Of a stretch of DNA of 7,410 nucleotides, positions 1 to 6,077 are shown piece after piece (the stretch's first letter is position 1; every line of letters begins with the position of its first letter). The stretch is from Candidatus Mediterraneibacter gallistercoris (GTDB lineage Bacteria > Bacillota_A > Clostridia > Lachnospirales > Lachnospiraceae), in NCBI GenBank assembly GCA_019119745.1, contig DWWI01000123.1:1-7410 (forward strand). The letters are read 5' to 3'. Below the pieces are notes generated by a model. The model was not told the DNA's origin and did not search any database. It worked only from the letters and a program-made list of their open reading frames with translations. The position numbers and the translations under genes were made by a program.

Positions 1-174
1 GCTGCAGGCGAGGTCTTTTTCCCGCAGGACAGTTCCCAGCAGGATCAGAGGAACCAGTACGCCAAAGTCCTCCGCTTCGGAGAGCCAAAGCAGGAGCGCC
101 GAGACTGCATCAAGTCCAAGCAGGAGAAGAAGCCACGGCAAATACCTCGATAAATAAAGCAGTCTGTTTCTCAT
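1..174 (-). CDS. Bce-type intramembrane-sensing histidine kinase (N-terminal 58 codons only)
   Basis: This is the 5' end of a gene that runs off the left edge, with 58 codons visible and no stop. The peptide starts MRNRLLYLSRYLPWLLLLLG. It shows two hydrophobic segments, about residues 13-31 and 38-50, separated by a very short acidic loop (S32 to F37), then a charged RExxD stretch. Two membrane helices with almost no extracellular domain at the extreme N-terminus are typical of intramembrane-sensing kinases such as BceS, which sense through their partner ABC transporter. The ATG at 174 shares its A with the TGA stop of the upstream response-regulator gene (TGATG). An AGGAGG at 187-182 lies 7 nt upstream, so start and coupling are well supported. 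The dimerisation and ATPase domains are outside the window. The kinase identity therefore rests on position and membrane topology. Confidence 0.85.
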   Translation of the reverse strand, partial: MRNRLLYLSRYLPWLLLLLGLDAVSALLLWLSEAEDFGVLVPLILLGTVLREKDLACS

Positions 175-911
175 CACGGATCCTCCTCATTTCCCAAAGA
201 GTTTTCCCGTTCGAAAAATTCCCCGGGATCTTGTTCTGACTCGGCTCCATTTTCCAGACGATATCCCACACCGCGGACCGGTATGATCTTCTGCGTCATG
301 CCAAGCCCTGCCATCGTCTTTTTCAGTCTTGTCAGATTGACCTGCAGCGCATTCTCATCAATAAACTCTGTCGTGCCCCACAGTGCTGTGCACAGCTCAT
401 CTTTTGCAGCTGTCCTGTCGCCGCGGGCTAAAAATGTCTCAAGCAGTTTTCCCTGATTTTTCGGAAGTACAGTCGAACTGTTGTTGATATACAGTGTATA
501 GGTCTGACGGTCCAGCAGAAATCCCGGTCCCTCCAGCAGATTTGCCCGTCCTTCATAGCGTTTCAGGACATTTGAGACCCGGGCAAGAAGTCTCTCCCTG
601 CGGCACGGTTTGGTCAGATACTCGTCCGCCCCGAGTTCAAGGGCGTGAAGTTCATCTTTCATCTGGTCCCGGGATGTCAGCACGAGTACCGGAAACGGAC
701 TTCTTCCTTTGATCTCCCGGCAGATCTGAAATCCGCTTACACCCGGCAGGTTGAGATCCAGCACTACAAGATCAGGCGATATTTCTTCCAGCTGCTTTGT
801 CACATGATTAAATTCACTGATCTCTATCGTCTCATATCCCGCTTTCCTGAGCATCAGCGACAGTTCTTCACGCATAAGAGGTTCATCCTCAACTACTGCG
901 ATCCGTTTCAT
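174..911 (-). CDS. BceR-like response regulator, OmpR/PhoB family
   Basis: A 245-residue two-component DNA-binding regulator. The receiver domain covers about residues 1-118: acidic pocket E8-D9-E10, predicted phosphorylation site D52 in VVLDLNLPG, switch T79 and conserved K101 in LTKP. A winged-helix effector domain covers about 125-220, ending in the family-typical RGVGYRLE. After it comes a 25-residue tail with nine acidic residues, beyond the usual end of the family. An in-frame GTG at 923 is possible, but it overlaps the last G of an AGGAGG (928-923). That site is better read as the ribosome binding site for the ATG at 911, 11 nt downstream, which also gives the normal receiver start MKRIAVVEDE. 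The gene lies 44 bp after the permease stop and overlaps the kinase by one base. By analogy with BceR it should activate the upstream ABC transporter promoter; the inverted repeat at 3856-3872 is the best candidate site. Confidence 0.93.
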   Translation of the reverse strand: MKRIAVVEDEPLMREELSLMLRKAGYETIEISEFNHVTKQLEEISPDLVVLDLNLPGVSGFQICREIKGRSPFPVLVLTSRDQMKDELHALELGADEYLTKPCRRERLLARVSNVLKRYEGRANLLEGPGFLLDRQTYTLYINNSSTVLPKNQGKLLETFLARGDRTAAKDELCTALWGTTEFIDENALQVNLTRLKKTMAGLGMTQKIIPVRGVGYRLENGAESEQDPGEFFERENSLGNEEDP

Positions 912-955
912 CCTTTCCTGCACCTCCTGTGATTCTCCGCTTTATGTTCAATCTG

Positions 956-3034
956 TTATTCTTCCCGCTCCGGCGCCATAAGCGTCAGCAGATACCTGCT
1001 GCTGGAACGTTTTACCGCCGTCATATAAATGCATTCTATCACACAAAGCACAAGAATCATAGCCGCGGAAATGCCCAGCAGCTCTCCGGCCGTTCCCTGG
1101 GTTCTGGGAGAAAGTATGCCCGTAAACAGCGCCCGTACCGCGAACAGGCTGCTTACAGCTGCCGCAAGCACCGGGATTCCGAAATACCAGTTGATCTGTT
1201 TCTTTGCGGATCCGCACAGTATTTCATACGCAGCTCCCAGCTTGATGAGCGTCTTATATCTCCGGTTTGTCTGCTGCTGGTTCATCAGGAACTGGACGCC
1301 GATCACAGTGTTCGCAACGATCAGAAAGATGATCGCCAGATAAATCGTAATATAACTTGCCGCCACGATATAGAACAGCTGCCGACCCATATTCTGCAGA
1401 TAGCTCTCATAATTTAGTCCGGTCTCATTTAATCTGTCGTTCATCCCGGAGATTGCCTGCATAAGTCCGGTCTTTGCTGTGGCACCGCTGTCCAGCACTC
1501 CGTTAACATAGACGTCGTACTGATTCTGTGTGTAATATTGAAATGCATCATCAGGCAGGATCAGCGCAAAAGACATAGTGATCGAATAATCCGTCACAAC
1601 TGCTGTCGTCTGTACCTTACCGGTCAGCTGCAGTGGATTCCCGTCAAGCTCCACTTCCGGATGTTTTGCAAGGACAGCATCCATAATCTCAAGGCGGCTC
1701 GCATTGACAAAACTGCTGTCCATATATACAGCCGCTTCATCTTCCCCCAGCTCTATCCCGGGAAGCCCTGCAGTACGGAGCAGTTCATTATATCCGGAAA
1801 GGGAGATCAAAGACGGATAGTCTGCAAAGCCCAAATTATTCAAAAGTATGTCCCTGTCATCCGAAGCAGGAAATCCGGCAATCTGATCCATCACAATATC
1901 CATTGAATATGCATTTTCAAAATCATCTGCTGTGCGGATATCACCGATCTTCATTTCAAACAATTTGGAAAACTCTGTGTCCAGACCTTCCTTACGCAGC
2001 GTATCAAATATATCCGCCGCAGCCTTCTCCTGATTTGGTTCATCGGTATATTCCGGTATAAATGTATAGTCCAGCACATGGGGATCTGACTGTCCATAGT
2101 TGACCGCGATGGCCACACCCGCGCCAAAGCAGCAGAGTGCTCCGAGTATCAGAAGAGAACTGACCGCCATGGTGCCCGACTTTCGGACTACATTTTCCTG
2201 TAACTGGCGCACATTGAATATATGCAGATGCCGGTCTCTCTTCCCGCCTTTTAAAATCAGGTTAAATATATATCTGAGCCCGTAGAAAAACAGCAGTGTC
2301 CCCGCAAATCCCAGCAGCAGCGTAAGTCCCATCATCCGGATCTGACTCCATGACACTCCCCGGATTGCCAGATAATATGCCGTCCCGAGGCATACGAGGC
2401 CTGCCAGAAGCGCCAGGCCATAAACCCACGCCGGATACTGCTTCTTTGTTTCCTCCGGTTTTTCCGACAGAAGCGATCCGATCTCCTGACGGCTGATCTT
2501 CGCGCTCAGGATCAGAAACGCCGCCAGTTTAATAATAAAGAACCCTGCTGCTGTCAGCAGAATGGCATGAAGCGACAGTGTGAACCGGTGTCCGATAATT
2601 CCCAGCCCCACCAGCCGGGCAGTTATCAGACTGATCAGCTCCGACAGCAGGACTCCTGAAGGAAGTCCGATCAGCAGGGCAATAACACTGCTCCGCACGT
2701 CTTCCGCCAGAAGAAGCACAAACAGCCTGTTCCGCGTCATTCCCATCATCAGATACATCCCGAACTCATGTCTGCGCCGTTCAAGCTGGAACTTGCTGGC
2801 AAAATAGATCAGGAAAAACAGAACGACCAGCGTCAGCACATAAAATACAGGGATCATCGCAAGGAGACGGGATACCGCATCACTTTCCATTTTCTGAAGG
2901 AACAGCATAACATCCTGACGCGAAAGAGAAAGTATAATATAAAATGCTATGACAGAGACCAGAAGCGTCGTAAAAAACAACCCGTTCTCTTTTCTGCTTC
3001 TTTTACTGTTGCGTGCAATAAGCTCAAAGAACAT
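956..3034 (-). CDS. BceB-like ABC transporter permease (FtsX family, antimicrobial peptide sensing/resistance)
   Basis: A 692-residue integral membrane protein with the layout of Bce-type permeases. Ten hydrophobic segments are visible near residues 20-38, 58-80, 114-137, 153-178, 203-224, 234-257, 288-312, 553-579, 616-638 and 652-674. A large extracytoplasmic domain of roughly 240 residues (about 313-550) lies between helices 7 and 8 and is the family's hallmark. FtsX-like modules occupy about 58-180 and 553-680. The cytoplasmic segment KFQLERRRHEFGMYLMMGM after helix 2 is typical of the family. In characterised homologues the large loop contributes to peptide recognition and the protein forms a sensory complex with the kinase. 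The ATG at 3034 has AGGAGG (3048-3043) 8 nt upstream and overlaps the ATPase gene by 11 bp, which fixes the start. Which peptide is recognised cannot be told, because this loop diverges strongly between paralogues. Confidence 0.95.
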   Translation of the reverse strand: MFFELIARNSKRSRKENGLFFTTLLVSVIAFYIILSLSRQDVMLFLQKMESDAVSRLLAMIPVFYVLTLVVLFFLIYFASKFQLERRRHEFGMYLMMGMTRNRLFVLLLAEDVRSSVIALLIGLPSGVLLSELISLITARLVGLGIIGHRFTLSLHAILLTAAGFFIIKLAAFLILSAKISRQEIGSLLSEKPEETKKQYPAWVYGLALLAGLVCLGTAYYLAIRGVSWSQIRMMGLTLLLGFAGTLLFFYGLRYIFNLILKGGKRDRHLHIFNVRQLQENVVRKSGTMAVSSLLILGALCCFGAGVAIAVNYGQSDPHVLDYTFIPEYTDEPNQEKAAADIFDTLRKEGLDTEFSKLFEMKIGDIRTADDFENAYSMDIVMDQIAGFPASDDRDILLNNLGFADYPSLISLSGYNELLRTAGLPGIELGEDEAAVYMDSSFVNASRLEIMDAVLAKHPEVELDGNPLQLTGKVQTTAVVTDYSITMSFALILPDDAFQYYTQNQYDVYVNGVLDSGATAKTGLMQAISGMNDRLNETGLNYESYLQNMGRQLFYIVAASYITIYLAIIFLIVANTVIGVQFLMNQQQTNRRYKTLIKLGAAYEILCGSAKKQINWYFGIPVLAAAVSSLFAVRALFTGILSPRTQGTAGELLGISAAMILVLCVIECIYMTAVKRSSSRYLLTLMAPEREE

Positions 3035-3797
3035 TAGCGCTTCCTCCTCCCATCTGTGACATAACTTTCAATATCCTCTCATAAAATTCCGCTCGCGTTT
3101 CATCCGGAGTGTCCCGCCTCAGTTCATGAAAGATCTGTCCGTCCTGAATGAACAGGATCCTTTTGCAGTAACTTGCCGCATTAGAGTCATGAGTTACCAT
3201 AAGGATCGTCGCATTCTCCTCCTCATTTAATCCTGAAAGCTTCTTCATCAGTGTTTTTGCGTTTTTCGAATCAAGCGCTCCCGTCGGTTCGTCCGCAAGT
3301 ATAATGCCCGGATCCATGATCAATGCCCTTGCCGCTGCAACGCGCTGCTTCTGTCCTCCCGACATCTGGGACGGAAACTTATCGAGCACGTCTGTGATCT
3401 CCAGATAAGATGCCAGACGCGTCAGTCTGTCTCTGCTCTCTTTGTCCGGCACATTGTGAAGAGACATTGGAAGCATAATGTTTTCCCTTCCGGTCAGATT
3501 ATCGATCAGCTCAAAATTCTGAAACAGATAGCCGATCTCCCTTCCTCTGTACTGTGCAAGCTTTTTTCCTTTCAGTGACTGGATCTGCGTTCCCCGCATC
3601 ACGATCCTGCCGCTGCTCGGCTGTATCACCGTGGCAATGCAGTTTAGCAGCGTCGATTTTCCCGATCCGCTGCTTCCCATAATCCCGAGGAATTCTCCTT
3701 CCATCACCTGAAATGTAATCCCGTTCAGAGCTTTCGTCTGATTGCCCGGCTTCCCGTAATATTTCTTTAAACTGTTAATTTCAAGAACTGTATTCAT
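3024..3797 (-). CDS. BceA-like ABC transporter ATP-binding protein
   Basis: A 257-residue stand-alone nucleotide-binding subunit of the MacB/LolD/BceA type. Walker A is GSSGSGKS at residues 41-48, Q-loop Q93, signature MSGGQ at 145-149, Walker B IILADE at 165-170 followed by the D-loop PTGALDS, and switch histidine H203 in VTHD. All catalytic residues are intact. It powers the partner permease, whose gene begins inside the last 11 bp of this one. The ATG at 3797 is preferred: GGAGG at 3810-3806 lies 8 nt upstream. An in-frame GTG at 3806 would overlap that ribosome binding site and add three residues. This is the first gene of the four-gene operon, behind the probable promoter and operator at 3827-3872. 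LolD or MacB roles are less likely, given the Bce-type permease and the two-component genes downstream. Confidence 0.95.
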   Translation of the reverse strand: MNTVLEINSLKKYYGKPGNQTKALNGITFQVMEGEFLGIMGSSGSGKSTLLNCIATVIQPSSGRIVMRGTQIQSLKGKKLAQYRGREIGYLFQNFELIDNLTGRENIMLPMSLHNVPDKESRDRLTRLASYLEITDVLDKFPSQMSGGQKQRVAAARALIMDPGIILADEPTGALDSKNAKTLMKKLSGLNEEENATILMVTHDSNAASYCKRILFIQDGQIFHELRRDTPDETRAEFYERILKVMSQMGGGSANVL

Positions 3798-3826
3798 TTT
3801 CAGCACCTCCCTTGTACTATGGACTC

Positions 3827-3855
3827 ATAATAGCATATGGCAGGGAAAGAAAACA
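3827..3855 (-). promoter_or_regulatory. Probable promoter of the Bce-type operon
   Basis: Read on the minus strand, a -10 hexamer TATTAT (3832-3827) lies 17 nt downstream of a poor -35 hexamer TGTTTT (3855-3850). The -10 matches consensus at five of six positions. The -35 resembles TTGACA only weakly, as expected for a promoter that needs an activator. The expected transcript start, near 3820, leaves a leader of about 20 nt before the ATG at 3797. The operator-like inverted repeat directly abuts the -35. Spacing and orientation fit well, but the assignment is by eye. Confidence 0.65.
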
Positions 3856-3872
3856 CTTACAGCTCGTGTAAG
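3856..3872. promoter_or_regulatory. Inverted repeat, candidate operator for the BceR-like regulator
   Basis: CTTACA-GCTCG-TGTAAG is a perfect 6-bp inverted repeat with a 5-nt spacer. Its edge touches the -35 element of the leftward promoter, the position an activator would use to contact RNA polymerase. Sites described for BceR-type regulators in Firmicutes have TnACA and TGTAA half-sites around a short spacer (reported as about 4 nt), so both half-sites match, with a spacer one base longer. Binding by the regulator encoded here is inferred from half-site sequence and location. Confidence 0.65.
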
Positions 3873-3897
3873 ATTTCACACATCGGGCTTCTATAAA
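3867..3897 (+). promoter_or_regulatory. Possible promoter for the DUF6512-like gene
   Basis: TATAAA at 3892-3897 could serve as a -10, with TGTAAG at 3867-3872 as a poor -35 at a long 19-nt spacing. This -35 would coincide with the right half of the candidate operator. The transcript would start close to 3904, exactly where the 15-bp inverted repeat begins. TATACT at 3912-3917 is an alternative -10, which would place the start inside the repeat's loop. Neither choice is strong. Confidence 0.25.
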
Positions 3898-3903
3898 CAG
3901 TAA

Positions 3904-3945
3904 CACCTGCATATACTGATACTATCATTACAGTATATGCAGGTG
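3904..3945. repeat. Perfect 15-bp inverted repeat followed by T7, overlapping a ribosome binding site
   Basis: CACCTGCATATACTG (3904-3918) and its exact reverse complement (3931-3945) flank a 12-nt loop; A3946 and seven Ts (3947-3953) follow. On the plus strand this has the shape of an intrinsic terminator or attenuator. No plus-strand gene lies upstream in the divergent region, and the right arm contains the AGGTG that appears to be the ribosome binding site for the TTG start at 3952. It could therefore attenuate or hide the start of the DUF6512-like gene, act as a DNA operator, or stop leftward read-through from the flavodoxin operon. In that last direction it is followed by a weaker T-rich stretch. 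The repeat is certain; the role is not. Confidence 0.85.
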
Positions 3946-3951
3946 ATTTTT

Positions 3952-4452
3952 TTGAAAAATATCAAAGTCTGGCTTATAGCAGGTTTTATCTTTACTGCAG
4001 TATTCGGAACACTTTCCCATTTTTTCTATGACTGGTCCGGAGAAAATCCACTGATCGGACTGATAAGTCCTGTCAACGAATCCACATGGGAACACATGAA
4101 ACTCGTCTTTTTCCCCGTTCTCATCTGGTCTTTCTGCATTTCTCCTCTGCTTTCACATGAATTTTCTTCCCTCCGCCCGGCTCTTCTTTTCAGCGGAATC
4201 CTCGGCACCTTTGCGGTCCCTGTCCTGTTCTACACTTATTCAGGTATCCTGGGACGTAATGTCGCATGGATTGATATTTTGATATTTTTCATCTGCGTCT
4301 TCGTCACTTTTTTCTCTGCCTGGAAGCTTCAAAATTCTGTGAAAATATATCAAAAGAGGGCTGCTATTTATTTGGCGGTTGTTTTCCTCATTATACTTTT
4401 CTTTCTGTTTACTTTTCTCCCTCCGGACATCGGACTATTCGCCGAACCATAA
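3952..4452 (+). CDS. DUF6512-like small integral membrane protein
   Basis: A predicted 166-residue membrane protein of unknown function, the only plus-strand gene. Numbered from the TTG start, hydrophobic segments lie near residues 7-25, 51-67, 78-98, 107-125 and 136-156. A conserved-looking patch between the first two includes HFFYDWSGENP (23-33) and SPVNESTWEHMK (39-50), which I recognise as the signature of the DUF6512 family; polar H, N, E and W residues next to the membrane suggest a functional site. TTG at 3952 is preferred because AGGTGA (3941-3946) lies 5 nt upstream and the protein then begins MKNIKVW. The in-frame ATG at 3937 (five residues longer) and GTG at 3943 lie within the inverted repeat and lack a ribosome binding site. 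It is divergent from the Bce-type operon and convergent with the flavodoxin gene. No link to peptide resistance can be shown. Confidence 0.8.
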   Translation: MKNIKVWLIAGFIFTAVFGTLSHFFYDWSGENPLIGLISPVNESTWEHMKLVFFPVLIWSFCISPLLSHEFSSLRPALLFSGILGTFAVPVLFYTYSGILGRNVAWIDILIFFICVFVTFFSAWKLQNSVKIYQKRAAIYLAVVFLIILFFLFTFLPPDIGLFAEP

Positions 4453-4491
4453 AAATATTCCGCAGCTGTCTTTATCTTCCTGTCTTCTCAT
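4453..4491. other. Convergent intergenic gap without a visible terminator
   Basis: These 39 bp separate the stop codons of the DUF6512-like gene (plus) and the flavodoxin-like gene (minus). I see no GC-rich hairpin or T-tract on either strand, so transcripts may read into the opposing gene. Confidence 0.5.
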
Positions 4492-5007
4492 TCAGGCATC
4501 AAAAGACACTACTTTCTCCCTCAGCCGGGCAAGATCTGTTTTATCCGGATGGGATGCTGCCTTGTCAAAATTTTCTATCATCATCTTGATCTTCTCGTCC
4601 TGAGGAGCTTTCTCCTGCATCGCCTCATAGCGTTTCCGCACACTCTGAGGCATCTTTCCCTGACACATATACGTCCCTGACACCTTATTTCCTTCCGGCA
4701 GATGGGCTGATACGCGGTTCAGGATCTGTGTAAAATACTGTTCTGATCCGCCAAAGCCTGCCGTACCAAAGAGAAATACATTCCGGTTATGCAGTGTCTC
4801 CATATACTTTCCAATCTTTTCACTGCATTCCCCTTTATCAGTCCAGAAACCGAGAAAAATCAGATCCGCCTCTTCTGCCTTACTCTGCAGTTCTTCTTCC
4901 GGTGTACCGAAGCAGACGCATTTTTCTTCTCCCAGGGTACTTTTTATTTCCTTTGCCAGCATCTCTGTATTCCCTGTTGCGCTTTCATATATAACTGCAT
5001 ACTTCAT
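4492..5007 (-). CDS. Flavodoxin family protein (possibly BilS-like)
   Basis: A 171-residue single-domain flavodoxin-like protein, expected to bind FMN and carry electrons in the cytoplasm. The phosphate-binding loop is SATGNT at residues 9-14. Further flavin-contact loops are GFWTDKG (53-59) and GTAGFGGSEQYF (81-92). A C-terminal part with CQGKMP (115-120) and SHPD (152-155) recalls the flavodoxin group that includes BilS, the flavodoxin associated with gut bacterial bilirubin reduction; that closer assignment is from memory and tentative. No bilirubin reductase or other redox partner gene is in the window. The ATG at 5007 is chosen because AAAGGAAG (5024-5017) lies 9 nt upstream and the protein then starts with the usual first strand MKYAVIYES; a GTG at 5037 would add ten residues. 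It follows the Nudix gene after 45 bp and is probably cotranscribed with it. Confidence 0.9.
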   Translation of the reverse strand: MKYAVIYESATGNTEMLAKEIKSTLGEEKCVCFGTPEEELQSKAEEADLIFLGFWTDKGECSEKIGKYMETLHNRNVFLFGTAGFGGSEQYFTQILNRVSAHLPEGNKVSGTYMCQGKMPQSVRKRYEAMQEKAPQDEKIKMMIENFDKAASHPDKTDLARLREKVVSFDA

Positions 5008-5052
5008 GTCTTTTTGCTTCCTTTCTCTTATCCGCACTTTTATCTCCGCTTT

Positions 5053-6075
5053 TTATATAGAGATTTTCAGTGCTCTCCCTACCATATCCAGCTCGTCCTC
5101 GTATATACAATTCTGAAACAAATGTCCGGCAACTTTTCTTCGGCACTCTTTGTAGTCCATCCACGCCGTCTCTGATACCTCAGACTCCTGCAGTGTAAGT
5201 TCAGCCGTATTCACCGGTTCCTCATATATATAAATCATACTCAGCTCATTATCCCGAAAAGGCCGTCCGTAAAACTCACTTTCAAATCCGCACCGCCTTG
5301 TTCCAACCTCTCTGAGCTGCTCCGGGAGCGCATCGATGCCAAGCTCTTCTTTCAGCTCTCTTATAGCGCTCTCAAGATATCCGTGACCGGCTTCCACATG
5401 TCCCGCCGAGGAGATATCCCAGCATCCGGGATTGGAATCTTTGCACTCGCTGCGTTTCTGAAGGAGCAGATCATACCCGCTTTTGTCATTGGGCCGGACG
5501 ATCCATGTGTGTACAGTCGGATGAAGCGAACCGTCTTCATGCACCACGCCCCGCTCCTTGACCACGCCTGTCCTGCTGCCGTCCTCCCTGATCTCATCGA
5601 ACAGTTCCAGCGGCTCTCCGTCAAGAGCAGCGTACTGCAGCACATCACTCCTGTTGTAGACAAGCTTCAGGGAAAAGAACTCTCTTTCCATATCCAGCAG
5701 CCGGAAAAAGATTTTATCCCCTTCCCACAGCTCCAGCGCCGGGATATCTTTCTTATCCACCCATTCAAGCTCACCCTCGTCACACTCGATCGGATTTCCC
5801 GTGAAACCATCTGCCGTATAAAGGGACATATACTCCAGTGTATCTTCCCCGTATACAAAGGTCACAATACCTCTGTATTTCCACGAGGTCAGTGTGTATC
5901 CGGTCTCTTCTTTCACCTCTCGCAAAAGACATTCCTCAGGACTTTCCCCGTGTTCAAAATGTCCGCCCACGCCGATCCACTTGTCCTTATTCACATCATT
6001 TTTCTTCACTGTGCGGTGGAGCATCAGATATTTTCCATCCTGCTCAATATAGCACAGCGTACTCAGTCGTTCCAT
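5053..6075 (-). CDS. Tandem Nudix hydrolase: MutT-like N-domain fused to Idi/YfcD-like C-domain
   Basis: A 340-residue cytoplasmic protein with two Nudix domains, each able in principle to hydrolyse a nucleoside-diphosphate-linked substrate. Domain 1 (about 1-140) resembles MutT-type 8-oxo-dGTP diphosphatases and carries a complete Nudix box from G38 through E44, R52-E53, E56-E57 to G59-Y60. Domain 2 (about 155-330) resembles the Nudix group related to isopentenyl-diphosphate isomerase and YfcD. Its box runs G225 to I247 and keeps R239-E240 and E243-E244, but has H231 where the consensus has E. Single-domain Nudix proteins are usually about 130-200 residues, so this is a real fusion in one uninterrupted frame. 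The ATG at 6075 begins two bases after the ABC gene's stop, with its GGAGAG (6090-6085) inside the end of that gene, implying translational coupling. Substrates are not readable; nucleotide-pool sanitation is the usual annotation for domain 1. Confidence 0.9.
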   Translation of the reverse strand: MERLSTLCYIEQDGKYLMLHRTVKKNDVNKDKWIGVGGHFEHGESPEECLLREVKEETGYTLTSWKYRGIVTFVYGEDTLEYMSLYTADGFTGNPIECDEGELEWVDKKDIPALELWEGDKIFFRLLDMEREFFSLKLVYNRSDVLQYAALDGEPLELFDEIREDGSRTGVVKERGVVHEDGSLHPTVHTWIVRPNDKSGYDLLLQKRSECKDSNPGCWDISSAGHVEAGHGYLESAIRELKEELGIDALPEQLREVGTRRCGFESEFYGRPFRDNELSMIYIYEEPVNTAELTLQESEVSETAWMDYKECRRKVAGHLFQNCIYEDELDMVGRALKISI

Positions 6076-6077
6076 AG

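Noticed and set aside
912..923. GTG at 923 as start of the response regulator (and likewise GTG at 3806 for the ATPase)
   Set aside because: Both GTGs overlap the ends of strong ribosome binding sites (AGGAGGTG, GGAGGTG) that serve ATG codons 8-11 nt downstream. The ATG starts also restore the normal family N-termini.
912..955. Internal promoter between permease and response regulator
   Set aside because: A TTGAAC-like hexamer is present on the minus strand, but no -10-like hexamer lies at 16-18 nt; the expected position is occupied by the ribosome binding site.
929..1417. A 162-codon plus-strand open frame opposite the permease 3' end
   Set aside because: Its composition is rich in R, H, Q and C with no domain, as expected for antisense of a membrane-protein gene. 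The permease reading is unambiguous.
5008..5052. Promoter or terminator between the Nudix and flavodoxin genes
   Set aside because: The gap is A/G-rich on the minus strand, with a loose repeat of GCGGA-ATAA and a ribosome binding site, but no paired -35/-10 and no hairpin.
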